Below are positions 52,128 through 61,113 of a stretch of DNA of 64,000 nucleotides, in pieces (position 1 is the stretch's first letter; every line of letters begins with the position of its first letter). A program made the translations under genes and the position numbers. Source of the DNA: Aliibacillus thermotolerans (GTDB lineage Bacteria > Bacillota > Bacilli > Bacillales > Marinococcaceae); assembly GCF_027853235.1 (NCBI RefSeq), contig NZ_WKJG01000004.1, positions 19,148 through 83,147 on the forward strand, in the 5' to 3' direction. The notes below the pieces were generated by a model. The model saw only the letters and a list, made by a program, of their open reading frames with translations. It made no database searches and was not told the origin of the DNA.

Positions 52128-52218
52128 TGATAATTGGTTCAAAGATTGCAGTTTGTGTTAAAAAAAGGTAGTTTAAAAGTAGTAAAAATGAACGACAATG
52201 GTCAAGCGAGGGACAAAT

Positions 52219-54276
52219 ATGGTTGATATATCAAAGCGATTACAAGACATTAAATATGCGCTGGATCAGTCGGCAATTGTTGCGTTTACGGATCCATTCG
52301 GTACCATCATGGAAGTAAATGACAAGTTTTGTGAAATCTCTCAATACACCAGAGATGAGCTTATCGGAGAAAATCATCGCATTATTAATTCAGGATATCA
52401 TTCGAAAGATTTTTTTAAAGAGATGTGGAAAACAATCGCAAGCGGAAAGGTTTGGAGAGGAGAGATTAAAAATAAAGCAAAAGACGGCTCTTATTATTGG
52501 GTAGATACGACCATTGTGCCTTTTTTAAATGACGAAGGAAAGCCATATCAGTACATTTCTATTCGCTATGAGATTACAAAACGAAAAGAAATGGAAGAAG
52601 AATTAAAGCGCCGGGAAGAAAAATATCGGTTAATTACAGAAAATTCAACTGACCTCGTTTCCACGATTGATCGAGAAGGTAATTTCATGTACGTATCACC
52701 ATCTCATCAAATTTATTTAGGATATGATTTGGAAAAGTTAGAATCTAGCAATTTAATATCTTTCATCCACGAGGAAGATCAAAAAAGAGTGTTGGCAAGC
52801 ATACAGCGCGCATTTGATGAAGGAAGAACAGCGGCGTCTTTAATTGAGTTACGAATTCGTAGAAAAAACGGGACTTACATGGAAGCGGAGGCTCGGTTAA
52901 GTCCTATCATTAATAAAGAAACCAATATCGCAAGCGTTGTTTTCGTTATGCGCAATATATCGAGCAGGAAGAAAGACCAGCAAAAGATGTATCGCCTGAC
53001 ATATCACGATTCGTTAACCCATTTGCCAAACCGACGTTATTTTATGAAAGAATTGCAACGCGCAGTAAAACAGGCGAAAAATAATCGTTCCAGACTAGGA
53101 ATTATTCATTTAGATATCGATCGGCTAAAATATATTAATGACTCCTCTGGTCATGAAGTAGGGGATATGATTTTGCTTGAAGTCGCGAACCGAATCAGGC
53201 AAACGATTAGAGGGAGCGACACCGTTGCTAGAATTGGCGGGGATGAATTTGCGATATTAGTACCTAATATCAGTGGAAAACAGGAAATGGAAAAACTGGC
53301 GAAACAAATGAATCACCGGTTGCAAGATGCTATCGAAGTAGAAAGATATGCTTATCATTTGTCATGCAGCATTGGTATTTCTCTATTTCCGGACAACGGT
53401 CGCACTCCGGATGAATTGTTACGACATGCGAATATGGCGATGCATACGGCGAAAGAACAAGGAAGAAGAGGATATTTGTTTTTTCACCCGGATATGGAAA
53501 AAAGATCCCTTGAACGAATTCTTATTGAAAATGAATTAAAGAAAGCGATAGAAAACGAACAATTTTATTTAGAGTATCAACCGAAGATCCATTTAGCGAG
53601 TGGAAAGTTGATAGGAATGGAAGCATTGGTACGTTGGGACCATACAGAGCTAGGAAAAATTGCGCCAAATAAATTTATTTTTGTGGCGGAAGAGACAGGC
53701 CTGATTCATTTGCTCGGCGAATGGGTATTAAAAGAAAGTTGTCGTCAAAATAAAGCGTGGCAAAAAGCCGGCTACCCACCGCTTAAAATATCAGTAAACT
53801 TGTCCCCGCCGCAATTACATGAGAATTTAGTAGAGAAAGTTGAAAGCATATTACAAGAGACGGGACTTGCTCCACAATGGTTGGAGTTAGAAGTGACGGA
53901 AAGTGTTTTTGCATTGGTAGAAAATGTCGAGAGCGTGTTAGAGTCATTGCGACAATTGGGAGTGACGATTTCGATTGATGACTTTGGTACGGGCTATAGT
54001 TCATTTAGTTATATTAAATATTTACCGATTGACGCTTTAAAGATTGATCGATCTTTCGTTCGTGATATCGCTGATAATCGTGAAAGTCGCACGATTGTAG
54101 AAGCTATCCTATCCATTACAAAAGCTCTTAACTTAAACGTCATTGCAGAAGGAATCGAAACAAAAGAACAGCTGGATGTTCTTACAGTGATTGGCTGTCA
54201 AGAAGGACAAGGGTACTTTTTCAGCATGCCTTTATCCAGCAAAGATTTTCAAAGATATATGGAGGAATATCGATGA
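52219..54276 (+). CDS. PAS-PAS-GGDEF-EAL cyclic-di-GMP signalling protein
   Basis: 685 residues from the ATG at 52219 after GAGGG; the earlier frame start lacks a ribosome site. No membrane segments. Two PAS domains (about 15-125 and 130-250), the first with [17 protein letters not shown]. The GGDEF domain has an intact [10 protein letters not shown], with an RGSD inhibitory site five residues before it. The EAL domain has [34 protein letters not shown] and [10 protein letters not shown], so all metal ligands appear present. It could both make and degrade c-di-GMP, controlled by its PAS domains. It overlaps the PilZ gene by four bases. Confidence 0.9.
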   Translation: MVDISKRLQDIKYALDQSAIVAFTDPFGTIMEVNDKFCEISQYTRDELIGENHRIINSGYHSKDFFKEMWKTIASGKVWRGEIKNKAKDGSYYWVDTTIVPFLNDEGKPYQYISIRYEITKRKEMEEELKRREEKYRLITENSTDLVSTIDREGNFMYVSPSHQIYLGYDLEKLESSNLISFIHEEDQKRVLASIQRAFDEGRTAASLIELRIRRKNGTYMEAEARLSPIINKETNIASVVFVMRNISSRKKDQQKMYRLTYHDSLTHLPNRRYFMKELQRAVKQAKNNRSRLGIIHLDIDRLKYINDSSGHEVGDMILLEVANRIRQTIRGSDTVARIGGDEFAILVPNISGKQEMEKLAKQMNHRLQDAIEVERYAYHLSCSIGISLFPDNGRTPDELLRHANMAMHTAKEQGRRGYLFFHPDMEKRSLERILIENELKKAIENEQFYLEYQPKIHLASGKLIGMEALVRWDHTELGKIAPNKFIFVAEETGLIHLLGEWVLKESCRQNKAWQKAGYPPLKISVNLSPPQLHENLVEKVESILQETGLAPQWLELEVTESVFALVENVESVLESLRQLGVTISIDDFGTGYSSFSYIKYLPIDALKIDRSFVRDIADNRESRTIVEAILSITKALNLNVIAEGIETKEQLDVLTVIGCQEGQGYFFSMPLSSKDFQRYMEEYR

Positions 54277-54683
54277 GTAGATGGGGGAGTCAAACTTATC
54301 GAAGAAATGAAGGTTTTCGTCTCACTTTTAAAGAACCAATTCAAGCCTCGATCATTTTACCTAAGGGAAAACCTTTGAAAGAAGCGACACTTCATGTCAT
54401 TGATATGAGCTTAGAAGGTGCCAAAATCATGACGAAATGGAAGTTGCCTAATACAGAGCAAGCGATAAAGATGCGTGTTCGTATTTATGAAAAAGAAATG
54501 CGGTTAGAAGGGCATATTGTATGGGAGAAAAGCACCTTTCAAGGGTATACGTACGGTGTGAAGTTAGATGCGGATACGTATGATGTAGAAGAACTGTTAG
54601 AAGAGTTAAAGCGATATGTCCGTCACGATGCAATTAAATTAAACAACAGGAGGTTAACGGATGGGGATCTTTACAAAAAATAA
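54273..54683 (+). CDS. PilZ-domain c-di-GMP receptor protein
   Basis: 136 residues. The N-terminal [11 protein letters not shown] supplies the arginine motif, with spacing one residue off the standard Rxxx[10 protein letters not shown] gives the DxSxxG motif, and the end [12 protein letters not shown] is typical. It should bind c-di-GMP made or destroyed by the protein upstream. Its start overlaps that gene (ATGA), and its last 23 bases overlap the globin chemoreceptor start, so the three genes form one translationally coupled unit linking c-di-GMP to motility. Confidence 0.83.
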   Translation: MSRWGSQTYRRNEGFRLTFKEPIQASIILPKGKPLKEATLHVIDMSLEGAKIMTKWKLPNTEQAIKMRVRIYEKEMRLEGHIVWEKSTFQGYTYGVKLDADTYDVEELLEELKRYVRHDAIKLNNRRLTDGDLYKK

Positions 54684-56394
54684 ACAGTCCACGTGGAAAG
54701 AGAAAATAGAGTATATCGGAGAGACAGATATTACGCAAGTGAACGAACGGGTGAGAGAACGATTAACGTTTTGTGGAGTGAATGAAGAAGTGCTTGCGCA
54801 AGTAAGGGAAGCAAAATCAATTTTAGCCCCTTATAAAGAAGAAATGGTCGATGCATTTTATAAACATATTACTTCTATAGCCCATTTAGATCACTTGATT
54901 CAAGAGCACTCCACGGTAGAACGTTTGAGTCAAAAGATGAATCAATATATCGAACAATTGTTGGAAGCGAAAGTCGATGAGGAATATATCCATTCCCGCG
55001 TTGTCGTTGGACAAGTACATAGTCGCATTCATCTAACTGCCGAGCATTTTATTGCGGCACATCATTTACTTCTTCAAATGATGACATCCATTTTAATGGA
55101 AAACCTTCGTCATAAGCCCCAACGATTAATGGATTACACTATCGCGCTACAAAAGTTTGCTGCTTTTGATCAACAATTAATTGTAGAAGTGTATATGGAA
55201 GAGACGTTTAAAGGCTTTTTGTTTGGAATTTCTAATATGTTGGACGATATGACACAAATCGATTCAGCGAAACAACTATTAATGAAAACGGACCAAAATA
55301 TCGAAGAGACCCATAGTGTAACGGCTGCCACACAGGAAATGAGCGCTTCCATTCAAGAAGTGGCAGCTCACGCGGTTCGAGTAGCGGAAGGCACGGATGA
55401 AGCGGTACAATCGGCGGAACGTAGTAAAGACGTCATTGATGATACATTAAACGATATTCAACGGGTAGGACGGGTGTATCAAGAAGTAACGGATAAAGTA
55501 AATCAATTAGACAAAGAAATCGAAAACACTCAAGAAATTATTCACATTATTATGGAGATTGCAGATCAAACAAATTTGCTTGCTTTGAACGCGAGTATTG
55601 AAGCAGCCAGGGCAGGAGAACAAGGAAAAGGATTTGCGGTGGTTGCGTCTGAAGTACGTAAACTTTCCGAACATACGAAAGAACAGATTCAGCGAATTAC
55701 GACCAACATGGAAACATTGTTAAGTGTCTCTGGAGAAGTGACCGATCAGATTCATGATACGGGTGAACTCGTTGAAAAGAGTGTGACCGGCGCAGAATAT
55801 GCAGGAGACGCGTTAGTGAACATTGTTTCCACGATGCAAAATATTAATCAAGAAATCTCACAAATTGCGGCGATGAGTGAAGAACAAACATCCACCATCC
55901 AAGATATTACAGAACGAAACAACAACATTTATGAACAAAGTCTCGAGTCTCAAGAAATTGCTAAATTAACAGCTAAAAACTTGCTTGATTTAAGTAAGGG
56001 CATGGAACAATATCGGAATACTTTCTTCGATATTAATGTCCGCATGCGTGCAAAAGATATCGTTCGCGTCTCAAAAACAGATCACTTGCTTTGGAAATGG
56101 AAAGTATACAACATGATGCTCGGGCTGGAAGATATTCCAACAGAACGTCTGACTTCCCATCATGCTTGTCGCTTAGGTAAATGGTATTATAGTGATTTGC
56201 CATCCTTCATTACGAATAAGGAATCATTTCAGCGAATGGAAACACCGCATAAACAAGTACACGAATATGCAAAAGCTGCGGTGGAGTGTTATGGAAAAAA
56301 CGACATTGCGGGAGCGGAACGGGCAGCCAAGAAGTTGGAAGAAGCCTCCCAAGAAGTCGTACAGCTATTAACGAAATTAGAAAAAGAACTGTAG
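54661..56394 (+). CDS. HemAT-like globin-coupled chemoreceptor with C-terminal CZB zinc domain
   Basis: 577 residues, no membrane segment. Residues about 15-180 are a globin-coupled sensor: proximal His120 in [10 protein letters not shown] and a likely distal Tyr67 in DAFYKHI, as in HemAT. The MCP signalling domain has the tip [21 protein letters not shown]. The C-terminus (from about 472) fits the CZB pattern: His475 in HLLW, Cys503 in CRLGKW, His530 and His534 in HKQVH. B. subtilis HemAT lacks such a tail. It would sense oxygen by heme and zinc or oxidant by CZB. AGGAGG is seven bases before the ATG. Confidence 0.88.
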   Translation: MGIFTKNKQSTWKEKIEYIGETDITQVNERVRERLTFCGVNEEVLAQVREAKSILAPYKEEMVDAFYKHITSIAHLDHLIQEHSTVERLSQKMNQYIEQLLEAKVDEEYIHSRVVVGQVHSRIHLTAEHFIAAHHLLLQMMTSILMENLRHKPQRLMDYTIALQKFAAFDQQLIVEVYMEETFKGFLFGISNMLDDMTQIDSAKQLLMKTDQNIEETHSVTAATQEMSASIQEVAAHAVRVAEGTDEAVQSAERSKDVIDDTLNDIQRVGRVYQEVTDKVNQLDKEIENTQEIIHIIMEIADQTNLLALNASIEAARAGEQGKGFAVVASEVRKLSEHTKEQIQRITTNMETLLSVSGEVTDQIHDTGELVEKSVTGAEYAGDALVNIVSTMQNINQEISQIAAMSEEQTSTIQDITERNNNIYEQSLESQEIAKLTAKNLLDLSKGMEQYRNTFFDINVRMRAKDIVRVSKTDHLLWKWKVYNMMLGLEDIPTERLTSHHACRLGKWYYSDLPSFITNKESFQRMETPHKQVHEYAKAAVECYGKNDIAGAERAAKKLEEASQEVVQLLTKLEKEL

Positions 56395-56400
56395 CGCAGT

Positions 56401-56441
56401 AAAAGAGGAATCCGAACGGGTATGACGGAATCCTCTTTTTT
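56401..56441 (+). terminator. Terminator of the c-di-GMP/chemoreceptor operon
   Basis: AAAGAGGAATCCG / CGGAATCCTCTTT stem with an 11-base loop (near perfect), then TTTTA. Confidence 0.85.
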
Positions 56442-56575
56442 ATGGAAAACTTATACAAGTTTTTGTGAATAAAATCTTATATTCCGGTTTTTTCCTATTT
56501 TTTATTGTATAATTATAGTAGATAAGAATTAAGTATAATAGACTGTTTATTGTTGAAGAGAAAGGAGTGGTGAAG

Positions 56576-58081
56576 ATGAATAGGAATTTTAGGCTACTTT
56601 TATTTGTGACAATGATTGTCTTTGCAACAGTTATTTCATTCGGTATTGCGACCGTGAACCATCTTCACCTCCAACATGAAACATTACAATATCAACAAAA
56701 CCAAATTGCAGAAATCGAAGAGAAAATCAAACGTTCGATGATGACCATCGATAAAGCGTATCATCTTTTTGACGATGAAACTGCGAATGATATGAAAGCG
56801 AATACAGAACAATTGATAAAGTGGTATGAAGAAAACCCTGATTTAGATAGTTGGGATTTTGCTGCCATTAAAGAGGAATTCGGCATGGATGTATATTTTA
56901 TTAACGAAGATTTAGTCGTTACTCATAGCAGTTTTACCGATGATATCGGCTTAAACTTTTACGACTGTTGTACGAAGCTCGTCCCAATATTAGAGAATCG
57001 CAGGAAATCTGGTGACTTTTATCACGATGGAATAGACATTGAGCAATCAACAGGGCAAATTAAAAAATATAGTTATATGGCAACTCCCGATGGCAAATAT
57101 TTAATTGAGCTCGGAGTGAACTTAGAGCACGGGAAAATATTTAAAGAATTTAATTTTTTAGCGGAAATAGAGGATATTCTTGCTAGTACAGATTGCATTA
57201 ATGATATCAACATTTTTAACATAGCGGGATTTTCTCTTGGAGAGCCTCGGGATGTAGGTACGATATCATCAGAAAGAAGAGCTGCCTTCAAGAAAACGTT
57301 ACAAACAGGGCAAAAAACGGAATTGACAGGGAAATGGAATGGAGAGCCGGCAACGTATCGTTATATTCGTTACTCATCTTCTTTTGATTCAGAAGTAACT
57401 AAACATAGAGTGATTGAAATTAATTATAACAATCAAGCGATGGAGGCCGTGTACAAAGATTACACGAAAACATTCTTCATTCAGCTTGTGATTGTATTAG
57501 TTGTCACCGTCCTATTGGCTGCAATTATATCGAAAAGAGTATCCCGTCCAATGTATTTAGCATTTCATGATAGTTTAACAGGGTTAAAAAATAGAGCTGC
57601 TTTTGAAGAAACTTTACCGCCTCTTTTGCGAGATAAAAAGAATAAGACAGCTTTGCTTATGATTGACTTAGATAATTTTAAACAAGTAAATGATCGTTAC
57701 GGACATGATAAAGGAGATATGCTCTTAAAAAGTGTCGCAAAGGAATTACGCCAATCTATTCGCAAGGAAGATAAAGTGTTCCGATTAGGTGGGGATGAGT
57801 TTGCAGTAGTATTAACTCCCGCGACAAAAAGTGAAGCGGAAGCAACAGCAAGTCGAATTATTGACACGATTCACACGTGTATTAACAACTGTCCTCATTT
57901 GAAAAAAGCCGGGGTTACCGCAAGTATCGGAATTGCTTTTGCCCCTGAGCATGGAACAGACGTAGAAGGATTGTATAAAAAAGCCGATATCGCCTTATAC
58001 GATTCGAAAGAAAAAGGGAAAAACTGCTACAGTTTCTATCGATCAGACATGGGAGAAAGCGGAATGGCTCCATCCCACTAG
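56576..58081 (+). CDS. Membrane-bound diguanylate cyclase
   Basis: 501 residues from the ATG at 56576, eight bases after AAAGGAG. Membrane segment 1 lies at about 6-28. An extracytoplasmic sensor of about 270 residues, Cache-like in appearance, includes MDVYFINEDLVVTHSSF and GKYLIELGVN. Membrane segment 2 is at about 303-325, followed directly by GGDEF without a HAMP. The active site is RLGGDEFAVV, with an RKED inhibitory site five residues ahead. It makes c-di-GMP in response to an outside signal. It is a single gene downstream of the chemoreceptor terminator. Confidence 0.88.
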   Translation: MNRNFRLLLFVTMIVFATVISFGIATVNHLHLQHETLQYQQNQIAEIEEKIKRSMMTIDKAYHLFDDETANDMKANTEQLIKWYEENPDLDSWDFAAIKEEFGMDVYFINEDLVVTHSSFTDDIGLNFYDCCTKLVPILENRRKSGDFYHDGIDIEQSTGQIKKYSYMATPDGKYLIELGVNLEHGKIFKEFNFLAEIEDILASTDCINDINIFNIAGFSLGEPRDVGTISSERRAAFKKTLQTGQKTELTGKWNGEPATYRYIRYSSSFDSEVTKHRVIEINYNNQAMEAVYKDYTKTFFIQLVIVLVVTVLLAAIISKRVSRPMYLAFHDSLTGLKNRAAFEETLPPLLRDKKNKTALLMIDLDNFKQVNDRYGHDKGDMLLKSVAKELRQSIRKEDKVFRLGGDEFAVVLTPATKSEAEATASRIIDTIHTCINNCPHLKKAGVTASIGIAFAPEHGTDVEGLYKKADIALYDSKEKGKNCYSFYRSDMGESGMAPSH

Positions 58082-58201
58082 GTTTCACATATATTTTTTT
58101 CGTAACAAGTGTTACAATAGATGGCGGAAGAAGGAACACGTACAGTCATGGATTTGTTTCTGTACGTACTTATGATGAAGAATATTTTCGGAGGCTGTTG
58201 T

Positions 58202-58672
58202 ATGGTATCTGTATTATTTGTATGTTTAGGGAATATATGTCGTTCACCAATGGCGGAAGCAATTTTTCGCCATAAAGTAAAAGAACAAGGATTGGAAGAT
58301 AAGATTCGGGTTGATTCTGCCGGTACGGGGAGCTGGCACGTCGGAAAACCTCCTCATGAAGGCACGCAAAAAATATTAACGGAACATCAGATTGATTTCT
58401 CAGACGTGATCGCAAGACAACTGCAAGAAACAGACACGGAAACCTTCGACTATATTATTGGCATGGATTCAAATAATATGGATGTAATAAAAGAGCTTGC
58501 ACAAGGGCGTCAAACTGGCACAATCGCGAAATTTCTTGATTATGTGCCTGAAAAACGCGGGGGAGATGTTCCGGATCCGTATTTTACCGGTAATTTTGAG
58601 GAAGTGTATCATCTTATTAATGAAGGTTGTGAACGTCTCTTAACTCACATTCGGGAGAAGGAAAATGTATGA
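58202..58672 (+). CDS. Low-molecular-weight protein-tyrosine phosphatase family protein
   Basis: 156 residues from the ATG at 58202 after CGGAGG; earlier codons of the frame have no ribosome site. The P-loop is VCLGNICRSPMAE, with nucleophile Cys8 and Arg14, and the general-acid Asp is in VPDPYFTGNF. It matches the YfkJ-size class. The stop overlaps the fructosamine-kinase start by four bases. Some LMW-PTP relatives dephosphorylate ribulosamine 5-phosphates, so in this pair it may prepare substrates for the kinase rather than act on tyrosine (inference). Confidence 0.85.
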   Translation: MVSVLFVCLGNICRSPMAEAIFRHKVKEQGLEDKIRVDSAGTGSWHVGKPPHEGTQKILTEHQIDFSDVIARQLQETDTETFDYIIGMDSNNMDVIKELAQGRQTGTIAKFLDYVPEKRGGDVPDPYFTGNFEEVYHLINEGCERLLTHIREKENV

Positions 58673-59526
58673 AAGCAACTCTTCAGCAAATAATCAAGAA
58701 CGTAGGAGACGATACGACGCTCCTAGATGTTCAATCTGTTTCCGGTGGAAGTGTTAGCCAAGCTTACCGCGTCCAAACAAAAGAGAACATCTATTTTATT
58801 AAATACAATCCAAATGTGCCCGAAGATTTTTTCGAAAAAGAACGAGATGGACTGATGCGCCTCAAACGAAGTGGTGCCATATCTGTTCCAACAGTATACG
58901 CCCATAAAGAATCATACATAGCGATGGAATGGGTGTCAGGTGCGCGAAAAAAAGAGACAGAAACATTACTCGGTCGGGGGCTTGCCGAACTTCATCAATG
59001 CACAAGGGATACTTTTGGATTGGACGTTGATAACTATATTGGAAAACTCCCGCAACCGAACAACGAAGAAGAAAATTGGCTTACTTTTTACAAAAAACAT
59101 CGGTTAGGCTTTCAAATGGAACTCGCATTAAAACGTGATGTATTACCAAAGGTGAGAAGAGAAAAATTAGAGCGACTACTCGATTCTCTCCACCGCTTTT
59201 TACCGGCACATTCTGTCCCTTCTCTTCTTCACGGTGATTTATGGGGTGGAAACTGGATCACCGGAGATGCAGGTATTCCTTATTTCATTGACCCGGCTGT
59301 TTTTTATGGAGAACGAGAAATGGAGTTAGCTTTTACGGAACTGTTCGGCGGTTTCTCGCAAACCTTTTATGATGCGTATGAAGAAATCAGTCCATTGCCG
59401 CCAGAGTTTGAAGAACGAAAACCGCTGTACCAACTCTACTACTTACTCGTTCATTTAAATTTATTTGGAGAAACGTACGGTCCCTCGGTGGACCGCGTGC
59501 TCGATTATTATGTTGGAAGTAAATGA
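58669..59526 (+). CDS. Fructosamine/ribulosamine 3-kinase family protein
   Basis: 285 residues, an aminoglycoside-kinase-like fold. The start has SVSGGSVSQAYRVQT, then YFIKYNP with the ATP-binding Lys. The catalytic loop is LLHGDLWGGNWI and the metal site is YFIDPAVFYGERE. The family phosphorylates ketoamines on glycated proteins so that they fall apart (deglycation). It is encoded with the tyrosine-phosphatase-like gene, overlapping by ATGA. Repeat copy 2 begins at its stop codon. Confidence 0.88.
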   Translation: MKATLQQIIKNVGDDTTLLDVQSVSGGSVSQAYRVQTKENIYFIKYNPNVPEDFFEKERDGLMRLKRSGAISVPTVYAHKESYIAMEWVSGARKKETETLLGRGLAELHQCTRDTFGLDVDNYIGKLPQPNNEEENWLTFYKKHRLGFQMELALKRDVLPKVRREKLERLLDSLHRFLPAHSVPSLLHGDLWGGNWITGDAGIPYFIDPAVFYGEREMELAFTELFGGFSQTFYDAYEEISPLPPEFEERKPLYQLYYLLVHLNLFGETYGPSVDRVLDYYVGSK

Positions 59527-60192
59527 GAGGCTGGGCCATAACTAGCCAAAAAAGAATGGTTTCAAGCACTAGAATTTGTTTGGAACCATTTTTGTAGGTT
59601 TTTACTTTTCTTCTTTGGTTGGGTTACTATTTCTATCAGTTTCCCGCCAGAAGCGTATACACAAGAAGTATAAAAGAGCCTTCAGTGATTCTACGTCATT
59701 AGCATGATGTACGCAGATCGTCAGCAGATGGCCGAATGCAACGCAAGCCCCCATAGCAACTTCTCCGTCATGGGACCATTCAGTAGGAATTTTGTGTGAT
59801 ATTTCGTCGTATGAATCTTTTATACGACCATTCATTGCATCGTTCTCGTAATAAAAGGTCGTATGAAACGTGTTGCGACCTGTTTTTATCATCATTTCTT
59901 CCATTTTCAGCTTTCATACAACCCTTTAACCGGTGTTTGACAAAATGAAGCGTCGCATGTTTTTAATGCGTCATTCGTCGCATGAAACATAAAAACGCTT
60001 CGAATCACCTAAATATTTCCGATTTCACCCCTCTTACAACCACTCCTGTTCAGATTGCACGAAAAAGTGTCGCATCACCAGTTCATACGACACTTTTATC
60101 ATCATTTTCATTTTTAATTGTTCTTTGCACACAAAAAGAGAGACTCACCAAGTTTTTGGCGATGACTGAAGTTTTGTCCGATCCTCTTTTTT
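59525..60192 (-). repeat. Unclassified 0.67-kb repeat, copy 2 (inverted relative to copy 1)
   Basis: The reverse complement aligns with 30090-30820. It keeps the terminator-like hairpin near 59546-59598, the 52-bp-spaced TTCATACGAC units and the AAAGTGTCG hairpin at about 60062-60098. About 27 bp present in copy 1 near 30312-30340 are missing here. A 100-codon frame on the minus strand (59602-59904) is open in this copy but broken in copy 1, with no ribosome site, so I do not call it a gene. The repeat abuts the fructosamine-kinase stop. Confidence 0.75.
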
Positions 60193-60335
60193 GTATTCAT
60201 AGGTTTGCGGTCATTGCTTTATAAGGGCGTTATCCATTGCAGGAATGAATCATGTCCTGTTAAGCAAAAATGTCGACTTGGAAACGTTTTCGCTGTTATA
60301 TTTACATAGCAATACATTTGAAGGAGTGGAACTTT

Positions 60336-60992
60336 GTGAGTGGTCAATTATCTGTTGTATCAGTGATTGAAACGTTTAAAGACTTGTTTCCGAAAGATAC
60401 GTCCATTGCAGTTTCCGATGAGAAACAATATATTTATTACAAACCGGGGAAAAAAATAGATTTGAAGATTAAGCCCGGGGATATTGTAAAAAAAGAAACG
60501 GTAACATATAAGGCATTAGCAAAACAAAGAAAAGCGTCCGAGTATATTCATAAACAAGTTTTTGGCGTTCCGTATTTTGGGATCTCTTCTCCGGTCTTGG
60601 ATGACGGTGAACTGGCAGGTTGCGTCACTGCCATTTTTCCTGTTGGCCAAGGGCGGTTGCTATCTCAATTTTTAACGATCCGATTAGAAGATCGTTGGCG
60701 TCCGGTTCCAAACAAAAATATCATTTACATTGAAGCGCAAAATCGAAGAACATGGGTCCATCCAGTTGATGGAGAGACAGGGTATCATACAAGCACGTTA
60801 AATGAATTAGAATTTTTCTTGCCGGAAGACGCTTTTATCCGCACCCATCGTTCATACATTGTCAACATAAACTTCATCAAAGAAATTCAACCTGATTCCC
60901 ATTCCACTTTTCTTCTCATCATGTCCGATAACACAAAAGTTCCGGTTAGTCAATCCCATGCAAAACATTTCCGTGATGTGTTAGGTTTTTAA
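60336..60992 (+). CDS. PAS-like/LytTR transcriptional regulator
   Basis: 218 residues from the GTG at 60336, nine bases after AAGGAG; the ATG-led longer frame has no ribosome site. The N-terminal half (about 10-110) looks like a PAS-type sensor: VIETFKDLFPKDTSIAVSDEKQYIYY, then FGVPYFGISSPVLDDGELAGCVTAIFP. The C-terminal LytTR domain has IIYIEAQNRRTWVHP, YHTSTLNELEFFLP and FIRTHRSYIVNINFIKEI. It likely regulates the CoA-transferase gene that follows 121 bp later. A cre-like TGGAAACGTTTTCG (two mismatches) lies at 60279-60292. Confidence 0.8.
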   Translation: MSGQLSVVSVIETFKDLFPKDTSIAVSDEKQYIYYKPGKKIDLKIKPGDIVKKETVTYKALAKQRKASEYIHKQVFGVPYFGISSPVLDDGELAGCVTAIFPVGQGRLLSQFLTIRLEDRWRPVPNKNIIYIEAQNRRTWVHPVDGETGYHTSTLNELEFFLPEDAFIRTHRSYIVNINFIKEIQPDSHSTFLLIMSDNTKVPVSQSHAKHFRDVLGF

Positions 60993-61113
60993 TTTTCTTG
61001 TTTATCCACCGATATCATGTTTCATCCTTTGTTTCGCTGTCTCGTGCGAAAACGGAAGATAAGACGGTCAAATCTTGATAAAATAGTGAAAAAATAAGGT
61101 GGAGGGAATCATC

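Noticed and set aside
59602..59904. 100-codon frame in repeat copy 2
   Set aside because: The same frame is broken in copy 1, has no ribosome site, and runs through the hairpin units of the repeat.
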